Part shown: positions 23,988-35,680 of the stretch, piece by piece | How positions within the stretch are numbered: the stretch's first letter is position 1 | How the letters are laid out: the number at the start of each line of letters is the position of its first letter | Source: Platynereis dumerilii | Taxonomy: Eukaryota > Annelida > Polychaeta > Phyllodocida > Nereididae | Reading direction: 5' to 3' | Assembly: GCA_026936325.1 (NCBI GenBank) | Contig: JAPTHN010000012.1 | Coordinates: forward strand, 45,164,263-45,228,262 | Length of the DNA: 64,000 nt | Notes under the pieces: model-generated | The model's database searches: none | The model's input: only the letters and a program-made list of their open reading frames with translations | What the model was told of the DNA's origin: nothing | Made by a program: the position numbers and the translations under genes

Positions 23988-24694
23988 ATGGGATTCCATG
24001 AAATAGCATTTTGGTACTGTATTCTATACTCAGACGCTATTTCAAATTAACCTAAATTTGGTTTAGATGAACCCAATATGTGGTAAAATTACTAAAATGG
24101 CAGTCAATTTGAAATACAAAGGCAACAATTCATTACGTTAATAACTTAAAGCATCATGTTGTGATTTTGACAACCTTCATGATAAATTGTACAATGAGGA
24201 CCATGCAGATTTTACGGACCAGACATTACTCACATTAGACAAATACACAGTATTAGGAGGAGCATTGATTGTTTAACTTGCAGAACAGACTTTGCCTGCA
24301 AGTTATGCTGACCAGTAGTGCTGTGTATCGTGAGCTGAAAGTCGATACGATATAAATCATGAATTCATGATACATGAAGTCATTGCGATATGTATAGATT
24401 TACTGGCGTTGATTGGGAATTCAACAAATTTTTTGTAACTGTTTCCGGTGAATTTCAAGCCGTTATATCGCAATTTAAGGCATAGCGTCGCAAAACGGCT
24501 GCTTACGACATCCCACCATTTTGCGGCAAACCAAATGTGATTTTTCGGCTTAGACTTTTACTCCACATGGATTTTAAGCGATTTTTGCAATAAACGAACA
24601 TTGATTGTTTGGCTAGAAAAACAACCGGTATGATGCCATACGATATACCGGTGCGCATATCAACATAAAAAAACTTAATGCCCAGTGCACACTG

Positions 24695-25067
24695 GCATCG
24701 CATGCGAGGCAGGGTGGTTCGAAAAACAACAATTTTACCGAAGAGGGCAAGACACCCCCTCATTTTGTTCCATTTGCCAAATGATACACCCATGCAAAAT
24801 TTTGGACTCCTAAGTTAGATAGAACTGTAGAAGTGGGTGCTCACAGAGCCTGAAGTTTTAGCCAATAGCAAAAAATTTTTAATACGCGAATCCGCAGTTT
24901 GGCATAACTTTGTCAGTTTTAAAGTTACAAAGTTCTAACTACCATTTTTGGAATGGCCAAAAAGACCTTTCATTTGAATGGTAACATGATGGGTCTGCAA
25001 GGATATTGAGTGATCAATGTTTTCTTAAATTTTGTTTTACCAGAAATGAAAGTTTTTGAATTTCATA
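24695..25067 (+). repeat. Left arm of a long inverted pair
   Basis: Aligns, inverted, with 31312-31690 over about 370 bp. Shared words include GCAAAATTTTGG, CATTTGCCAAATGATACACCC, GTGGGTGCTCAC/GTGGGTGCTCACGG and CCCATCATGTTACCATTC (inverted). Just outside it, TTAATGCCCAGTGCACACT (24675-24693) is mirrored at 32041-32058. Confidence 0.75.
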
Positions 25068-25613
25068 AATTGCTATAATCATCATTTTAGTGCTTAAATT
25101 GGTTTTAATAAGACATCTTGCATATAGTGACATTATATACTAGATATAATTTATACCTAACGTCTTCATTGTATGATACTTCAGTTGCTGGGGATTGTGG
25201 GAAGATTTTTTAACAGAATGAAGTCAGAATAGTTAATAAGGGGGATTCATTCTTCCATATTTTCGCAACAGGTTCACTGATTCAGTAGCAAAAACCTCAT
25301 ACACTCATTAGTATTTAATATTAATGCTCAGGATCATTATTTCTAAAATAAATGCCATTGAGATACATGATCTGGTTAATAATAGTATGATTTAATGTTA
25401 TTGTTCTAATACTGTTAGGCATCGTGAGTATTGAAAACAAAATTGTGCAAGGAGCTTAACATTTGAATTTACACAATTTGATGATGTTACAATGTGAATT
25501 AATACAAAGTTTGTGTATGTGATTGATCTAAGTGTGTGGGCTTGTCTGAGACTTAATAAAACATAGGCTGCGCGGCAGCATACCCTCGGCTACTTAGTGG
25601 CTTTTCTCCAGAC
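25068..25613. other. No recognisable feature
   Basis: AT-rich stretch between the inverted arm and the CCTATATTT-rich block. Confidence 0.45.
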
Positions 25614-25992
25614 AGTGAGATACATTGCCCACTCCTCCTATATTTCCTATAATTCCTATATTTTTTAAGGCCTCCTGTAATTTCCTATATTTTGGAAAAA
25701 TTCCTATAAATTGGTATATTTTTCAAGTTTTTAAGATATTTCATGTACACATGCACTTTTTTGTCTGTGATACAAAGTTTCAGCGTCTTTTCCCCCAGAT
25801 ATATGAATTTTTAGACAAGTTATGTCCGCGACATGAAGCTTTGGGTCCATGGTGGATAGGATCCCGTGATTTGCCGATGGTTTTGCTGTCAAATATTTCC
25901 TATATTGTCTCATTAAAATAAGGAAAAACCTCCTATATTTTCCTATTTTTTACAGTAAAATATTCCTATATTCCTATAATATTTTGTACGAT
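25614..25992. repeat. Degenerate CCTATATTT-rich block, possible MITE
   Basis: The left third and the right end are built from TTCCTATA/CCTATATTT words on the plus strand. The outer borders carry TTGCCCAC and GGTGGGCAC, imperfectly inverted. A 98-codon open frame follows from the repetition and has no recognisable homology. Confidence 0.4.
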
Positions 25993-26395
25993 GTTCGGTG
26001 GGCACCCTGAATTTAATTTTTCCAAAAAAAAGAGAGGAAACAGTTAAAATGTGAAAAGAAGTCAAAAACTTGCTACAAGATCAAATGAACAGAAAAATAA
26101 TGGTTTTCTAGAGATCACACTAATTTGGTAAAATTTGGATTCTGAAAATCTGGCAGGTATGCCTGTTGTTGGCTCCCCCCCCCCCCTCACCCAGAGAGTG
26201 TCTGCTCAAGCCTGGCCTATAGCATATTATTTGAATTTATTCATCACAAGTTTGATGGTATTCAATCTTTTTTTATCTTTTTGTAATATACAATTGTAAG
26301 AGACGGGAAAAATAAAGCAATGCAGTGCACAATAGACAGGCATTGACTGTCATGAAGACAGTTAGAAAATTGGAAATAACATGCAGGGAACTGTG

Positions 26396-26398
26396 TAG

Positions 26399-26429
<31 letters not shown>

Positions 26430-26482
26430 GATCGATTGGCAGATTGATAGATAGATAGATTGATTGATTAATTGATTGATTG
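26396..26482. repeat. (GATA)n microsatellite with variants
   Basis: Runs of GATA broken by GATC, GATT and AATT steps near its right end. Apparent SIYLSIYLS-type proteins on the minus strand are by-products. Confidence 0.95.
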
Positions 26483-27415
26483 CTTTCAATTATCAGTTTT
26501 GCTTTAATTAAAATGTTCATAATTCCTGCAGAAAAGATAAAAATTACTATTTCACAGAAACGCATACAACATGAACAGTTTTGGTCACAAAAAACATTAC
26601 CTATCTAATTATACAAGTCAACTGATATTGTCTAATATCAATAACTCAAATACAATTTCATGAATGTTACCTGCTATTCTTGCACTGGCCGTTGCCTTTT
26701 AAAACTGCAATCCAAACACAGACCATGCATTGTCTATTGTGAGCATTGGGACATTGCAATAAGGGTAGCTATATTGTTTGAACAATAAATTAGACATCCA
26801 TCAGTTCAACAATTTCATTCTATTTTACCTGTAAAGCTTTATCAAATAGTTTCACTGACTTCAATTCAATATCATCCTGATCCAAGTTTTAGAAAGCAGC
26901 CAAGCAAATGATTGTGTTGTGGACACATGTTGTGAAAATTGAAGTTAAAAAATTACAACATTTATATGAGCATCCAGTGCCATCTACAAATTAGTCCTTC
27001 TTAAAGGGACAAGGGGCATCCCTTTTCCCCCCTCCTCAGCTGCTTAACACCCATATTGATCAATTGGTCATTGTCTGCTGTACCCCTATCACCTTATACA
27101 ATGTTATGCAACCTGACAAAAGAATGGAGGGTGGCATACTTCACACACCTCAGAAGTCCAATGAAACTGAAAAGTTGGGCTAGTAGGCCTATCAGCAACC
27201 TATGAAAGATGTTGTGCTTTTTGTAAAGAGAGTCATTTGAGAAAAATATATCAAATGAATTCCAGTAGATGATAGGATTTGTTTATATATTTATGTGTAG
27301 AAATTTTGATTCACTGTAAAGCTTTAAATTCTACTGAATTATACTTGGTGTTGTTATGATATTGTGAATCAAGGTTTTTATTATTTTGTGTGGCAACTTG
27401 GGATAAATAAATATA

Positions 27416-27493
<78 letters not shown>

Positions 27494-27513
27494 TTATCTA
27501 TTTATCTATCTGG
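27416..27513. repeat. (TATC)n microsatellite, ~24 units
   Basis: Nearly perfect TATC run with two TATT variants at its end. The purity implies recent expansion. Confidence 0.95.
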
Positions 27514-28814
27514 TCTATCTAGTCTTAGCTATTCTTATCATAAATTACAAATATGGAATAAGGGTCTAAAAACAGAAAGTATAGATAAGATGTCTCCAAC
27601 CAAAACCATTATAAATAGTAAGACTAAAACAAGGTTTATGCTAGTATATATACTAGAAGACCCGTTGCAAGCAGGAATTTGAGCCATTTTGGGCAGGATT
27701 ATGTGTGCCTGAATATGACAGTGAAGGAGGGCATGGTGGTGCAAATTGATAAACATAAATGGATATTTTAATATGAAACAGTTTGCATAAAATGCAAATA
27801 GAATGGTTATGTCTCTTGTTGATGGAAAATGTTAGATTTGGCTGGGAAAACAAATGAACTTTGTACTGTATTTATGGGCATATTGTGGTGGCAGCAGTTG
27901 TCAGTGTGCCTGGCTCCTGCTGCCACCTGGATAGCCTGAGAGAAAGCATATAACCCAGTTTTGCGCATTGATCAAAAGTAGCAATGAAAGGTGTGAAATG
28001 AAGGTGTATTTTAAAGAAGGTAGGAATTGTTTAAGTACAGGTACTATTGCAAAACAAAGTAAATGTCAGTGATGTGGCACATGCAATGTTTGATGAGTGT
28101 GATGAGAACAGGAACAGAGTTATGCTTGAGACATGGACCCAAGAGAGTTAGCACTTTTATGTTTGGATCTTTTAAGACTAGGCAAGTTGCTAGTTAATAC
28201 AAAGTTTAAATGCTGGTCAAACTTTGAAGAATAACAATAGCTGTAAAGAAAAACAAAACAAAAGAAACATATCCCAACTCTGTGTACAGCCTGCAAGGGC
28301 TACAAAAAGTCATATCTCAGCTTCTACTTGGCCTACATTTTTTATTCAAATTGGAAATTTCTTTATTTGTTCAATATAAAACTACAAAGTTGGTGTCAAT
28401 GCAGTTTGGACATATTTCTGAGAAAAAAGAAAATTTGTTAAAAAGTTGAGGGTGCTGTGTACTGCTTTTGTGCTCCTTTGTTCCAAGCTTTGGTCACTGG
28501 AGAGGATTAGTGACACAATGTTACATAACATGAATGGTTGGAGGGGAGGGGTACAATGAAGCACACACACAGTGTCTCTAGTGCCCATTCAACAAAAACT
28601 GGACCCCTTTCAATGATGACACTTTTACCTCCTAACCAAAATTTCTTTAAAATGCTAAAAATACAATTGGAGTTAGTTTTAAAATGAATTAAAAGACAGA
28701 TTTATCCAATAATGTCTTAAAATGTAAAATTACACACTGAAATTTGCAGAAATGGGGTTTGCATGCCAAGTAATTTTTTTTAATAACCCTCTATATATAC
28801 ATAGTGGTCTTATT

Positions 28815-29190
28815 GCCAGTCTGTCTTATATGTTCATATTTAATTTTCATTAAAGACCAAAATAAAAGTAAGCTGACAGTACTTCATATGTTAAAGTGTT
28901 CAAAGCTGAGGTTAGATTTAAACCATTAAGTTAGAATTGAGAGTTTAAGATTTCTTGTCAAAGGATTAGGAGGGAAGACAATTACCCTGTGACATAACAT
29001 TACATAATCAAGACTTCTCCAGTGCTCCATTCAACAACAGCCAATCTGTCTGATTCATTCACATTTAATTTTCATGCAAACAACTAAATAAAAGGGCTGA
29101 CATTACTTTATCATCTAAAATTAAATCACTGAGTTTAGATATTAACCATAAAGTTATAATAATTGGGAGTTAAAGATTTAGTGTCAACAT
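28815..29190. repeat. Two diverged tandem copies, ~225-bp period
   Basis: 28815-28970 and 29040-29190 share in order CTGTCT, TTTAATTTTCAT, AATAAAAG, GCTGACA, TACTT, then a TTAGAT...ACCAT/TAA AGTTA block and a GAGTTTAAGATT/GAGTTAAAGATT block. Divergence is high. Confidence 0.55.
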
Positions 29191-29880
29191 TTTAAAATAT
29201 TAACACACAAATGCATGTTTTTGAATATACTTAATTAATGCTTTGAAAGTCCACATATATATAAAATTTATACATTTCCTATTGATAATATTTCACGAGG
29301 AGAAGTAGAAAAAGTCAAATTTAGACATTATTGTGGCAAATTTGATTGACAAAGGCCAATACTTACTGATATAATTATGATTGTCTGAAAATCCTTAATA
29401 TTTATCTAATTTTGTTAATATTGACCTCTGCTGCAAATAAACATTTTCATATTGTTCAAAATCAGCATGATGATGATGTGAAACATGTCAGGTTTATTTT
29501 GACAAAAAAAATGTCAACGACTGGTATGACATCAAAAGGAAATGGAGAGTAAATAGACATTTTAATGATTTTTTGCATTTTTTCAATCAACATTTCAATG
29601 GAAAAATTTGCAACAACTCATGCAATGGCTGTGAATATTAATCAATACTGTGTCTAACTACAATAAGACCTAAAGTTAAATAACTTACCCATTACCATTT
29701 GGCTTTTCACGCAGAAATTTTGGAAAATTGGGATTTTTTCGAATTTTTGGGTTTTTATAAAAATGCATAGGACCAACATTCCAACTGATTAGAGATGTTT
29801 AAAGAGGCTTAAGTTAGACACCTAATTGGAAAATTTCATAGATTTAACTTCAAAATTGACTGAATCATACAAGTTTAAAA
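29191..29880. other. No recognisable feature
   Basis: AT-rich, no terminal repeats or coding frame recognised. Confidence 0.45.
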
Positions 29881-30345
29881 TAATAGTATTTTTTCATATT
29901 TTTGGTAAATTGTCGTCCGTTCAACTTTCTCAGAGCATTTAGACCCACAAAAAACACATCTTGGGTATTTAATACATACAATGTGCAAATTTCAGTGTCA
30001 AAAGTACTGCAGTTTTTTAGTTCTGTCCCAGAAACCAAAATAAAACATTTTTTCACATTTTTCAATGATAGTGAGAAAAGTATTAATGTCATGGGGATTA
30101 GACCTACGAAAGGCTCAACTGGGATAAAAGATACCATATTTACCCAAAAATGATGAATATACATGCCATAGTTTTGACTTGACACCCAATACACAAAAAA
30201 ATATTTTTTCACATTTTTCAATAATTGTGAGAAAAGTATTAATCTCATGTGGATTAAACCCCTAAAAGGCACAACTAAGATGAAAGATATATTAATGTCC
30301 GAAAAATAAAAATTATACATGCCATAGTTTTGGCATTACTCCCAA
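29881..30345. repeat. Degenerate tandem repeat, ~157-bp unit
   Basis: The block TTTTTTCACATTTTTCAAT then GAGAAAAGTATTAAT begins near 30048 and again near 30205. Each is followed by GGATTA(G/A)ACC and an AAAGGC...CAACT word. Each unit ends with TACATGCCATAGTTTTG and CCCAATACACAA. A third, more diverged unit probably precedes them. Confidence 0.6.
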
Positions 30346-30373
30346 TACACAAGTGGGACGCCCGTTATCCGGA

Positions 30374-30430
30374 CGCCCGCCCGCCCGTCCGCCCGCCCGC
30401 CCGCCCGCCCGCCCGCCCGCCCGCCCGCCG
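30374..30430. repeat. (CCCG)n tract, G-quadruplex capable on the minus strand
   Basis: About fourteen CCCG units, nearly pure, between inverted CCGGACG and CGGACGG-type borders. On the minus strand this is (GGGC)n, which fits G-quadruplex formation; the plus strand is i-motif capable. Translated, it gives GGRAGGRA repeats with no evidence of use. Confidence 0.85.
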
Positions 30431-30466
30431 GACGGACAAATTTTCCCAAAGTAACTACAATACCCG

Positions 30467-30488
30467 TCGGCAATGTATACATTGCCGA
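30467..30488. repeat. Perfect 22-bp palindrome
   Basis: TCGGCAATGTA followed immediately by its exact inverse TACATTGCCGA, with ACCC and GGGT just outside. It lies 35 bp from the (CCCG)n tract. Confidence 0.9.
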
Positions 30489-31311
30489 GGGTAAAAATAA
30501 AGAACTGTATGGTCACATCCTTCATAAATAATTATCTAGAATAGCAGGGTAGAGAATTTTAGATCTTTCAACTTCAATAACAGTTAATGATTGTCACTTA
30601 TAAGTGTGCTGTGGTTCATAATTTTCAGTGATTTCAAGACAGACCTTATCATGAATAATTGAATGTTGATAAGTCTGATCATTGGCATTGTTTTGTATTT
30701 TGAGCACATTCACATGCTATACTCCAACATTCCCACAGGTTCCAGGGAAACACCCAGAAGTGACAACAATCTACCAAGCGACATTCATCAAATCTATTGC
30801 ATTTTTCACTCTGAATCTAATTTCAGTTAATTCAACTGCAAAATCATTTTCTTCTTGTTGTATTGTCTCTATAATGACGCATTTTATGACATCACCAAAG
30901 TGTACATTATAAAATGTTGTACTCATTGGGATTAAACATTATTTCATTTTTACATACTCAAGTATTAAGACATCACATCAAGGAAAACGGTATGCTCACT
31001 GCTCAGTATCATTAACATGAGAATGAATCTAGAAATAGATATATCTTTAAAAACAATGAGGTAAAGTATTAATTTTCCAGTCAAACAAAGGTATTTGCCT
31101 CTAAACCTGCATAAAGGACCCATTCTTGACATAAAGGCGTTTGAATATACTTCATTAATTCTTTCCACTGTATTCTGACATTGTTTACATTATTCAACCG
31201 CTATCAAGCCACAGTGGGCTTATCATGCTGCTATAGACCAAGGATAAATTTTAAGATATTTAGAGCATGCTAGATGTTGTTTAAGCCAATCTTAGCACTC
31301 AATTGATGCTA
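30489..31311. other. No recognisable feature
   Basis: AT-rich, no coding frame or repeat structure recognised. Confidence 0.45.
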
Positions 31312-31690
31312 ATAAAATTCGAAAACTTTTTTTTCATGTAAAATGAAATTTAAGAAAACGTTGACCACTCAATTTTCTTGTAGACCCATCATGTTACCAT
31401 TCATATGAAATGTCTGTTTGTGGCCATTTCAAAAATGGTAGTTAGAACTTTGTAGCTTTAAACTTGACAAAGTTATGCATAACCGCGGATTCGTTCGCGA
31501 ATTAACAATTTTTTGCTGTTTTGGCTAAAAGTTCAGGTTCCGTGAGCACCCACTTTTTTTTAACTTAAGAGCCCAAAATTTTGCATGGGTGTATCATTTG
31601 GCAAATGGAACAAAATGAGGGGATGGTTTGCCCTCTTTGGTGAAATTGTTGGTTTTGCGAATCACCCTAATGCGAGGGCATCACATACGA
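31312..31690 (-). repeat. Right arm of the long inverted pair
   Basis: Inverse of 24695-25067. It is followed by about 350 bp ending AGTGTGCATTGGGCATTA (32041-32058), which mirrors the sequence just left of the first arm. The arms plus these ends could bound a 7.4-kb element. Flanking bases do not give a clean duplication, and no transposase lies between. Confidence 0.7.
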
Positions 31691-32459
31691 TGCTGTTGCA
31701 ACCGCTTTCTGCTGCAAGATCGCAAGTGGATACAAACTGGGTAAATCTGTTGCAACCCCTCATTAAAATTGGGGTATTTAAATGAATTTACAGGGCTCCC
31801 ACCCCAGTTTACCCCCTATTTTGGCCTGTGAGGATGTCGCAAGTCAATGCACACTAGAGAAACTCATTGAAACCCATCAAATGTCCATTAAAACTTGCGC
31901 TGGGATCATAGGATATCTAGCAGTGCTAGATATTCTGCGACAGGCTCGCAAGTCAATTAACTAGCATCGCAATTTGGTGCACACCAGAGAAGTTGGGGTT
32001 GCAACATGATCGCATGCGATCCCATCGAAGAAATAATACAAGTGTGCATTGGGCATTAGCTTTAACTACATACTGGCTGCCAGAATGTCTGGTCCGCAAG
32101 GTCAGCATTTACCACTGAATAAACTGTCAAGCTGAAAATTAATACTCTTGAGATTTTCAATAAAATGCACAAAAATCTAACGCTACAGTTTTTACTTGGG
32201 AATAACTCACATATGCTAGCTGTTCCTGAGTATCCTGGTTGCAGTCCCATGGTTACTCAATTCCATTTGATGATCTGAAATAAATTAGCATTGAGCTGTC
32301 ATTACAAGTCAATTAACAAGCTGCGAAAAATCATGCACAAATTCATAACATTCAGCATGACCTTTCTACTTGCCCCCACATGTAATCGGTAATTGGAAAG
32401 CAATTTTCAGCTTCTAATTTACAATTTGTAGGTCAAACACAAGAACAGCAACTTGCAGT
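31691..32459. other. Tail of the inverted structure, then featureless
   Basis: 31691-32058 has repeated words GCAAGTCAAT and GCACAC near its right end, including GATCGCATGCGATC (about 32008-32021), a perfect palindrome. From 32059 on nothing is recognised. Confidence 0.4.
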
Positions 32460-32730
32460 TGGAGAAATTTGGCAAGTGAATGAGGACAATTCATGAACTC
32501 TATAGTTTTAAAAAGTCATTAAAGACATTCTTTTTTAAACAAGCATATAATCTGTGATTTCAATTTTAATTATCTTTACACTGCTTTTATCTTTAATGTT
32601 ATTTACTGCGATTTTATCTTTATAAATTATATTCTCTGTCCTATATTGTTTGTACAGTGCCCTAGAGCATTTTTTATGAATAAGGCGCTTTATAAGTTTA
32701 TGTAAATAAAAAAAAAATAATAAGTACAAT
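32460..32730 (+). mobile_element. 3' end of a CR1/L2-type LINE
   Basis: Short coding remnant FKKSLKTFFFKQA at about 32505-32545, equivalent to the extreme C-terminus of the LINE protein at 4920-7982. Then a short 3' UTR with TACAGTGCCCTAGAGCA and AAGGCGCTTTATAAG, and an A-rich tail. The GGCGCT(T/A)TATAA word matches the 3' end of the LINE at 8027-8036. Confidence 0.7.
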
Positions 32731-32814
32731 TTTTAGTCACAAATATTCAAGTTTAACGTCCTGTAACAGGGAAGTGCTCGAGAAAGGCAAAAATTGGAGG
32801 TTCAAATTAGGCAG

Positions 32815-33000
32815 GGACGGACGCAGGGGGGATGGGGGGATGCACCCCCTCCTCCCCCACCAGACCAAAATTTCATTACTTTTACCATCGCGCGGTCGCG
32901 TTTTGTCGCGAACTATGCGTTCCGCGACGCGATAGCCCGATAGATCCCCCCCCCCCCACCAGAATTTTCTGGATCCCCCCCTGAAACTAGGACTAGTCCC
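32815..33000. repeat. GC-rich block with G- and C-runs, possible decayed MITE
   Basis: G-rich start (GCAGGGACGGACGCAGGGGG), a middle with many GCG words (TCGCGCGGTCGCG), and a C-rich end with CCAGAATTTTCTGG. Left and right are only partly complementary, so boundaries are unclear. Confidence 0.4.
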
Positions 33001-33302
33001 GGGGCATTTACAGTTGTCATAAAACATAGGCCTATTAGGCCTATATAAATAGCAGAATAGGGCGAGCCCTAACATTGTGAAATATCATAATCACTGGTCC
33101 ATTAGGGGACGACCAGATGACCCTTATAAACATGAGTTTTCACTCATTTCAGCTTTGCCTTAAGCATGTTAAGATGTGATTGTGTTGATGATCCAGGCTC
33201 AATACACAAATTTGAAATTCTGACACAAATTTTTGACAGGAAGTTTCTGAACTTCCAAGCATGATTTGGGACCCTTAAAATCATTCTGAGGGAACAATTA
33301 GT

Positions 33303-33380
33303 CAGTGGCGTCCCTATGGGGGGCACGGGGCCGCGGGGTGGGGGGAGATACGTGCTCGAGACCCCCCAGTTACGCCACTG
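33303..33380. mobile_element. 78-bp hAT MITE with perfect 8-bp target duplication
   Basis: CAATTAGT at 33295-33302 is repeated at 33381-33388. Between them lies a 78-bp unit starting CAGTGGCGTCCC and ending, inverted, CAGTGGCGTAAC, with a G-run interior. The 8-bp duplication places it in hAT. Confidence 0.85.
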
Positions 33381-33474
33381 CAATTAGTAGATTTCGAACT
33401 TGGGTCTAATCTGAAAAGCATGAGCACAAATGGCCAAATATAAATGTGATTCTATTGCATTTTAAAATGAGTTG

Positions 33475-34745
33475 ATAAATTTGACGGAAATGATCAGAGA
33501 AAGTTTCAATGTTCAGGGCTGCATTAAGACTCCTCAAAGCACATAACAGGTAGAGGACAAATTGAGACTGTCGAATATCTAATAAGTGGTCATCTTTAAG
33601 ATGAATGAACCTAATATATCAGTAAGACTAATTTACTTAATTTTTCTTCAATGACAGATCTACACTCTAAGTGCTCTATCAGGTATGCTATTTAAACAGA
33701 GAAAAAAAGAAAAAACATTTCTTAGTATCAGCTTTAATTTCACTTGATTTATTGTTTCATTGAATTATGTTTTCTTATCACAGCCAATGTTGTTATCTCA
33801 GTGTCAATTAACACTACAGGCCAGCTGTCACCCCCTTGCTCTGATTGCAATCCACATTTCACCCCTAACCTGAACTGTCATGCCCTGAATTGCTGATTCC
33901 ACTTCACCTGGGGTGTGGAATTGCCTGATTGCTCAACAACCAGATTGACTATTCAACTAATTGTCATCAGCCAAAACAAGCAAGAGACTGCCAGTTGTTC
34001 TGTTTAAATAGCCTGAATCAATGACAGGGCCTGATGGTCGGCGCTAACCTGTCAATCAACTGGCTCGGCTCGGACGGCTCGGGCGGCTCGGCCAATAGCA
34101 AAAGTGCTATTCACCGAGCCGGCTCGGCCAATAGCAAAATAAATTGCTATTGGCCGAGCCCGGCTCGGCGAATAGCCACGGCGTTTAAAATGTGTTGTTT
34201 TACCGCAAATCTAATAAATCGACGGAAATGATCGAAGAAAAGTTTCCAACTTCAGGGCTTCACTTGGACCCTTTAAAGCACAGTTGGGGGAAAATTTCAA
34301 ATTGTCGAATAACTAATAGGTGCTCATCTTTAATGCTTCCAAGTATAAAACAGATTGGACAAAAAAAGCAATGTTTTTCAAGCATTTTAAAATGTGTTGT
34401 TTTACCGCAAATCTAATAAATCGGACGGAAATGATCGAAGAAAAGTTTCCAACTTCAGGGCTTCACTTGGACCCTTTAAAGCACAGTTGGGGGAAAATTT
34501 CAAATTGTCGAATAACTAATAGGTGCTCATCTTTAATACTTCCAAGTATAAGACAGATTGGACAAAGAAAGCAATGTTTTTCAAGCATTTTAAAATGTGT
34601 TGTTTTACCGCGAATTTCACTATCTGACGGAATTTCATGACAGAAAGTTAAAGCCCAAATATTTCCACTTAAACCCTGAATTAAAGGACAATTCAAAGTC
34701 ATCGCATATAGTATAAATCATTGTCTTTCAGATGAGACTAAGAGA
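33475..34745. repeat. Interrupted tandem repeat, ~202-bp unit
   Basis: 34207-34407 and 34408-34610 are near-identical neighbours. Each starts AAATCTAATAAATCG and contains GACGGAAATGATCGAAG, CTTCAGGGCTTCACTTGGACC, GTCGAATAACTAATAGG and AGCATTTTAAAATGTG. A diverged third copy follows (34611-34740) and a diverged fourth lies at 33475-33600. The 33601-34190 stretch splits the array and holds a GC-rich hairpin cluster. Confidence 0.8.
34085..34178. repeat. Hairpin cluster carrying CCAAT boxes
   Basis: A first stem pairs GGCTCGGCCAATAGCA (34085-34100) with TGCTATTCACCGAGCC (34105-34120), with two mismatches. A second pairs GGCTCGGCCAATAGCAA (34121-34137) perfectly with its inverse at 34144-34160 across a 6-base loop. 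A third GGCTCGGCGAATAGCC starts at 34162. GCTCGG words also precede at 34063-34084. Confidence 0.85.
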
Positions 34746-35680
34746 AATCACACAGGCGTAACACAAAATGGTTATATGAGCATAATAAAAAATTGTGTTT
34801 ACCGGAAATTTTCAGTTCGTCTGCCAGCGTGACTCTGAAATCCACGGCGGCTTCAGATGCATTTTGTGCAACACTCGATCGTCATATCAAAATTTCGATA
34901 CCACTGTTAGATCCGCAGTGAAATTTTACATAAGAATCATCCAACATCTGTAATTTTCCGTTCATCGGGCTTGGTGCCAGTGGCCAAGTTTGAGCACGGT
35001 TTCAAAACTTTTTCCACTTGAATCTTGATGGCCTCCTCCAAAATCCACAAATAAACCATGCTGCCTATCGAGTGACCTATTGCAACTCACGTGAGGACTA
35101 TCTCACATCCATATAGATTATTAGAATCACAACAAAATGGAGCACAAAATAAATCCAGGTTTCATAGTAATCCGTCATCAGTTTGGTCTTAATCCAGCCG
35201 TGAAATCAGGAGAAACTCTCAACCTCCTTCTTGGAAATCCTCCATTTTTGAAACTGGAGCGTAAAATGGGTCACATGACAGCTACTCGGCCTGTGATTGG
35301 TTGATAGGCCTGGATCATTCTGGATCATTTGGCTCTTCCAATAAATGAACTGACGGAAAACCCCGTCGACAATAAGGCTTGTTTCCATTGAAATGGAAAG
35401 ATATTTGCAAAGAAAAAATAATAATCACCCATTTGATGTAGATAAATAATTTAGGTTGCATATGAGCAAACTTATAGGTCAGTAAATGTTGGTCTACATA
35501 GGGGCCCACCTCAAAATGTAAACATGTTCGGTTTAATCTGATTAGGGTAGAAATATTAGTTAATTATTATAGGCCTATGTATTTGTATAATTTGAAAGAT
35601 TGATAGAAATTATATAATCAATTATGCTGCTAACCTATCATGTTAGGCTATTAAACAGTAGAGTATCTGATTCATTTTAG
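34746..35680. other. End of presumed intron, no feature
   Basis: No repeat or coding frame recognised. A polypyrimidine-like TTCATTTTAG acceptor closes it at 35671-35680. Confidence 0.45.

Larger units (their letters stand above)
25993..28814. other. AT-rich, two tetranucleotide microsatellites, no gene
   Basis: Contains (GATA)n at 26396-26482 and (TATC)n at 27416-27513. The latter follows GGGATAAATAAATATAA, a common LINE/SINE 3' end, so an unrecognised old retroelement may precede it. Nothing else is identifiable. Confidence 0.45.
1206..35680 (+). other. Presumed 34.5-kb intron of the lectin gene
   Basis: Bounded by GTAAG at 1206 and TTCATTTTAG at 35671-35680, joining two phase-1 exons. 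It contains most of the mobile elements of the left half. No exon-like conserved frame was recognised inside it, but short exons would be easy to miss by eye. If the lectin exons belong to different genes, this interval is intergenic instead. Confidence 0.5.

Noticed and set aside
25625-25921. 98-codon frame
   Set aside because: Half of it is translated CCTATATTT repeat; no homology recognised.
26262-26565. Minus-strand frames rich in SIYLSIYL
   Set aside because: Translation of the (GATA)n microsatellite.
30313-30525. Frame with GGRAGGRAGG repeats
   Set aside because: Translation of the (CCCG)n tract; no flanking coding signal.
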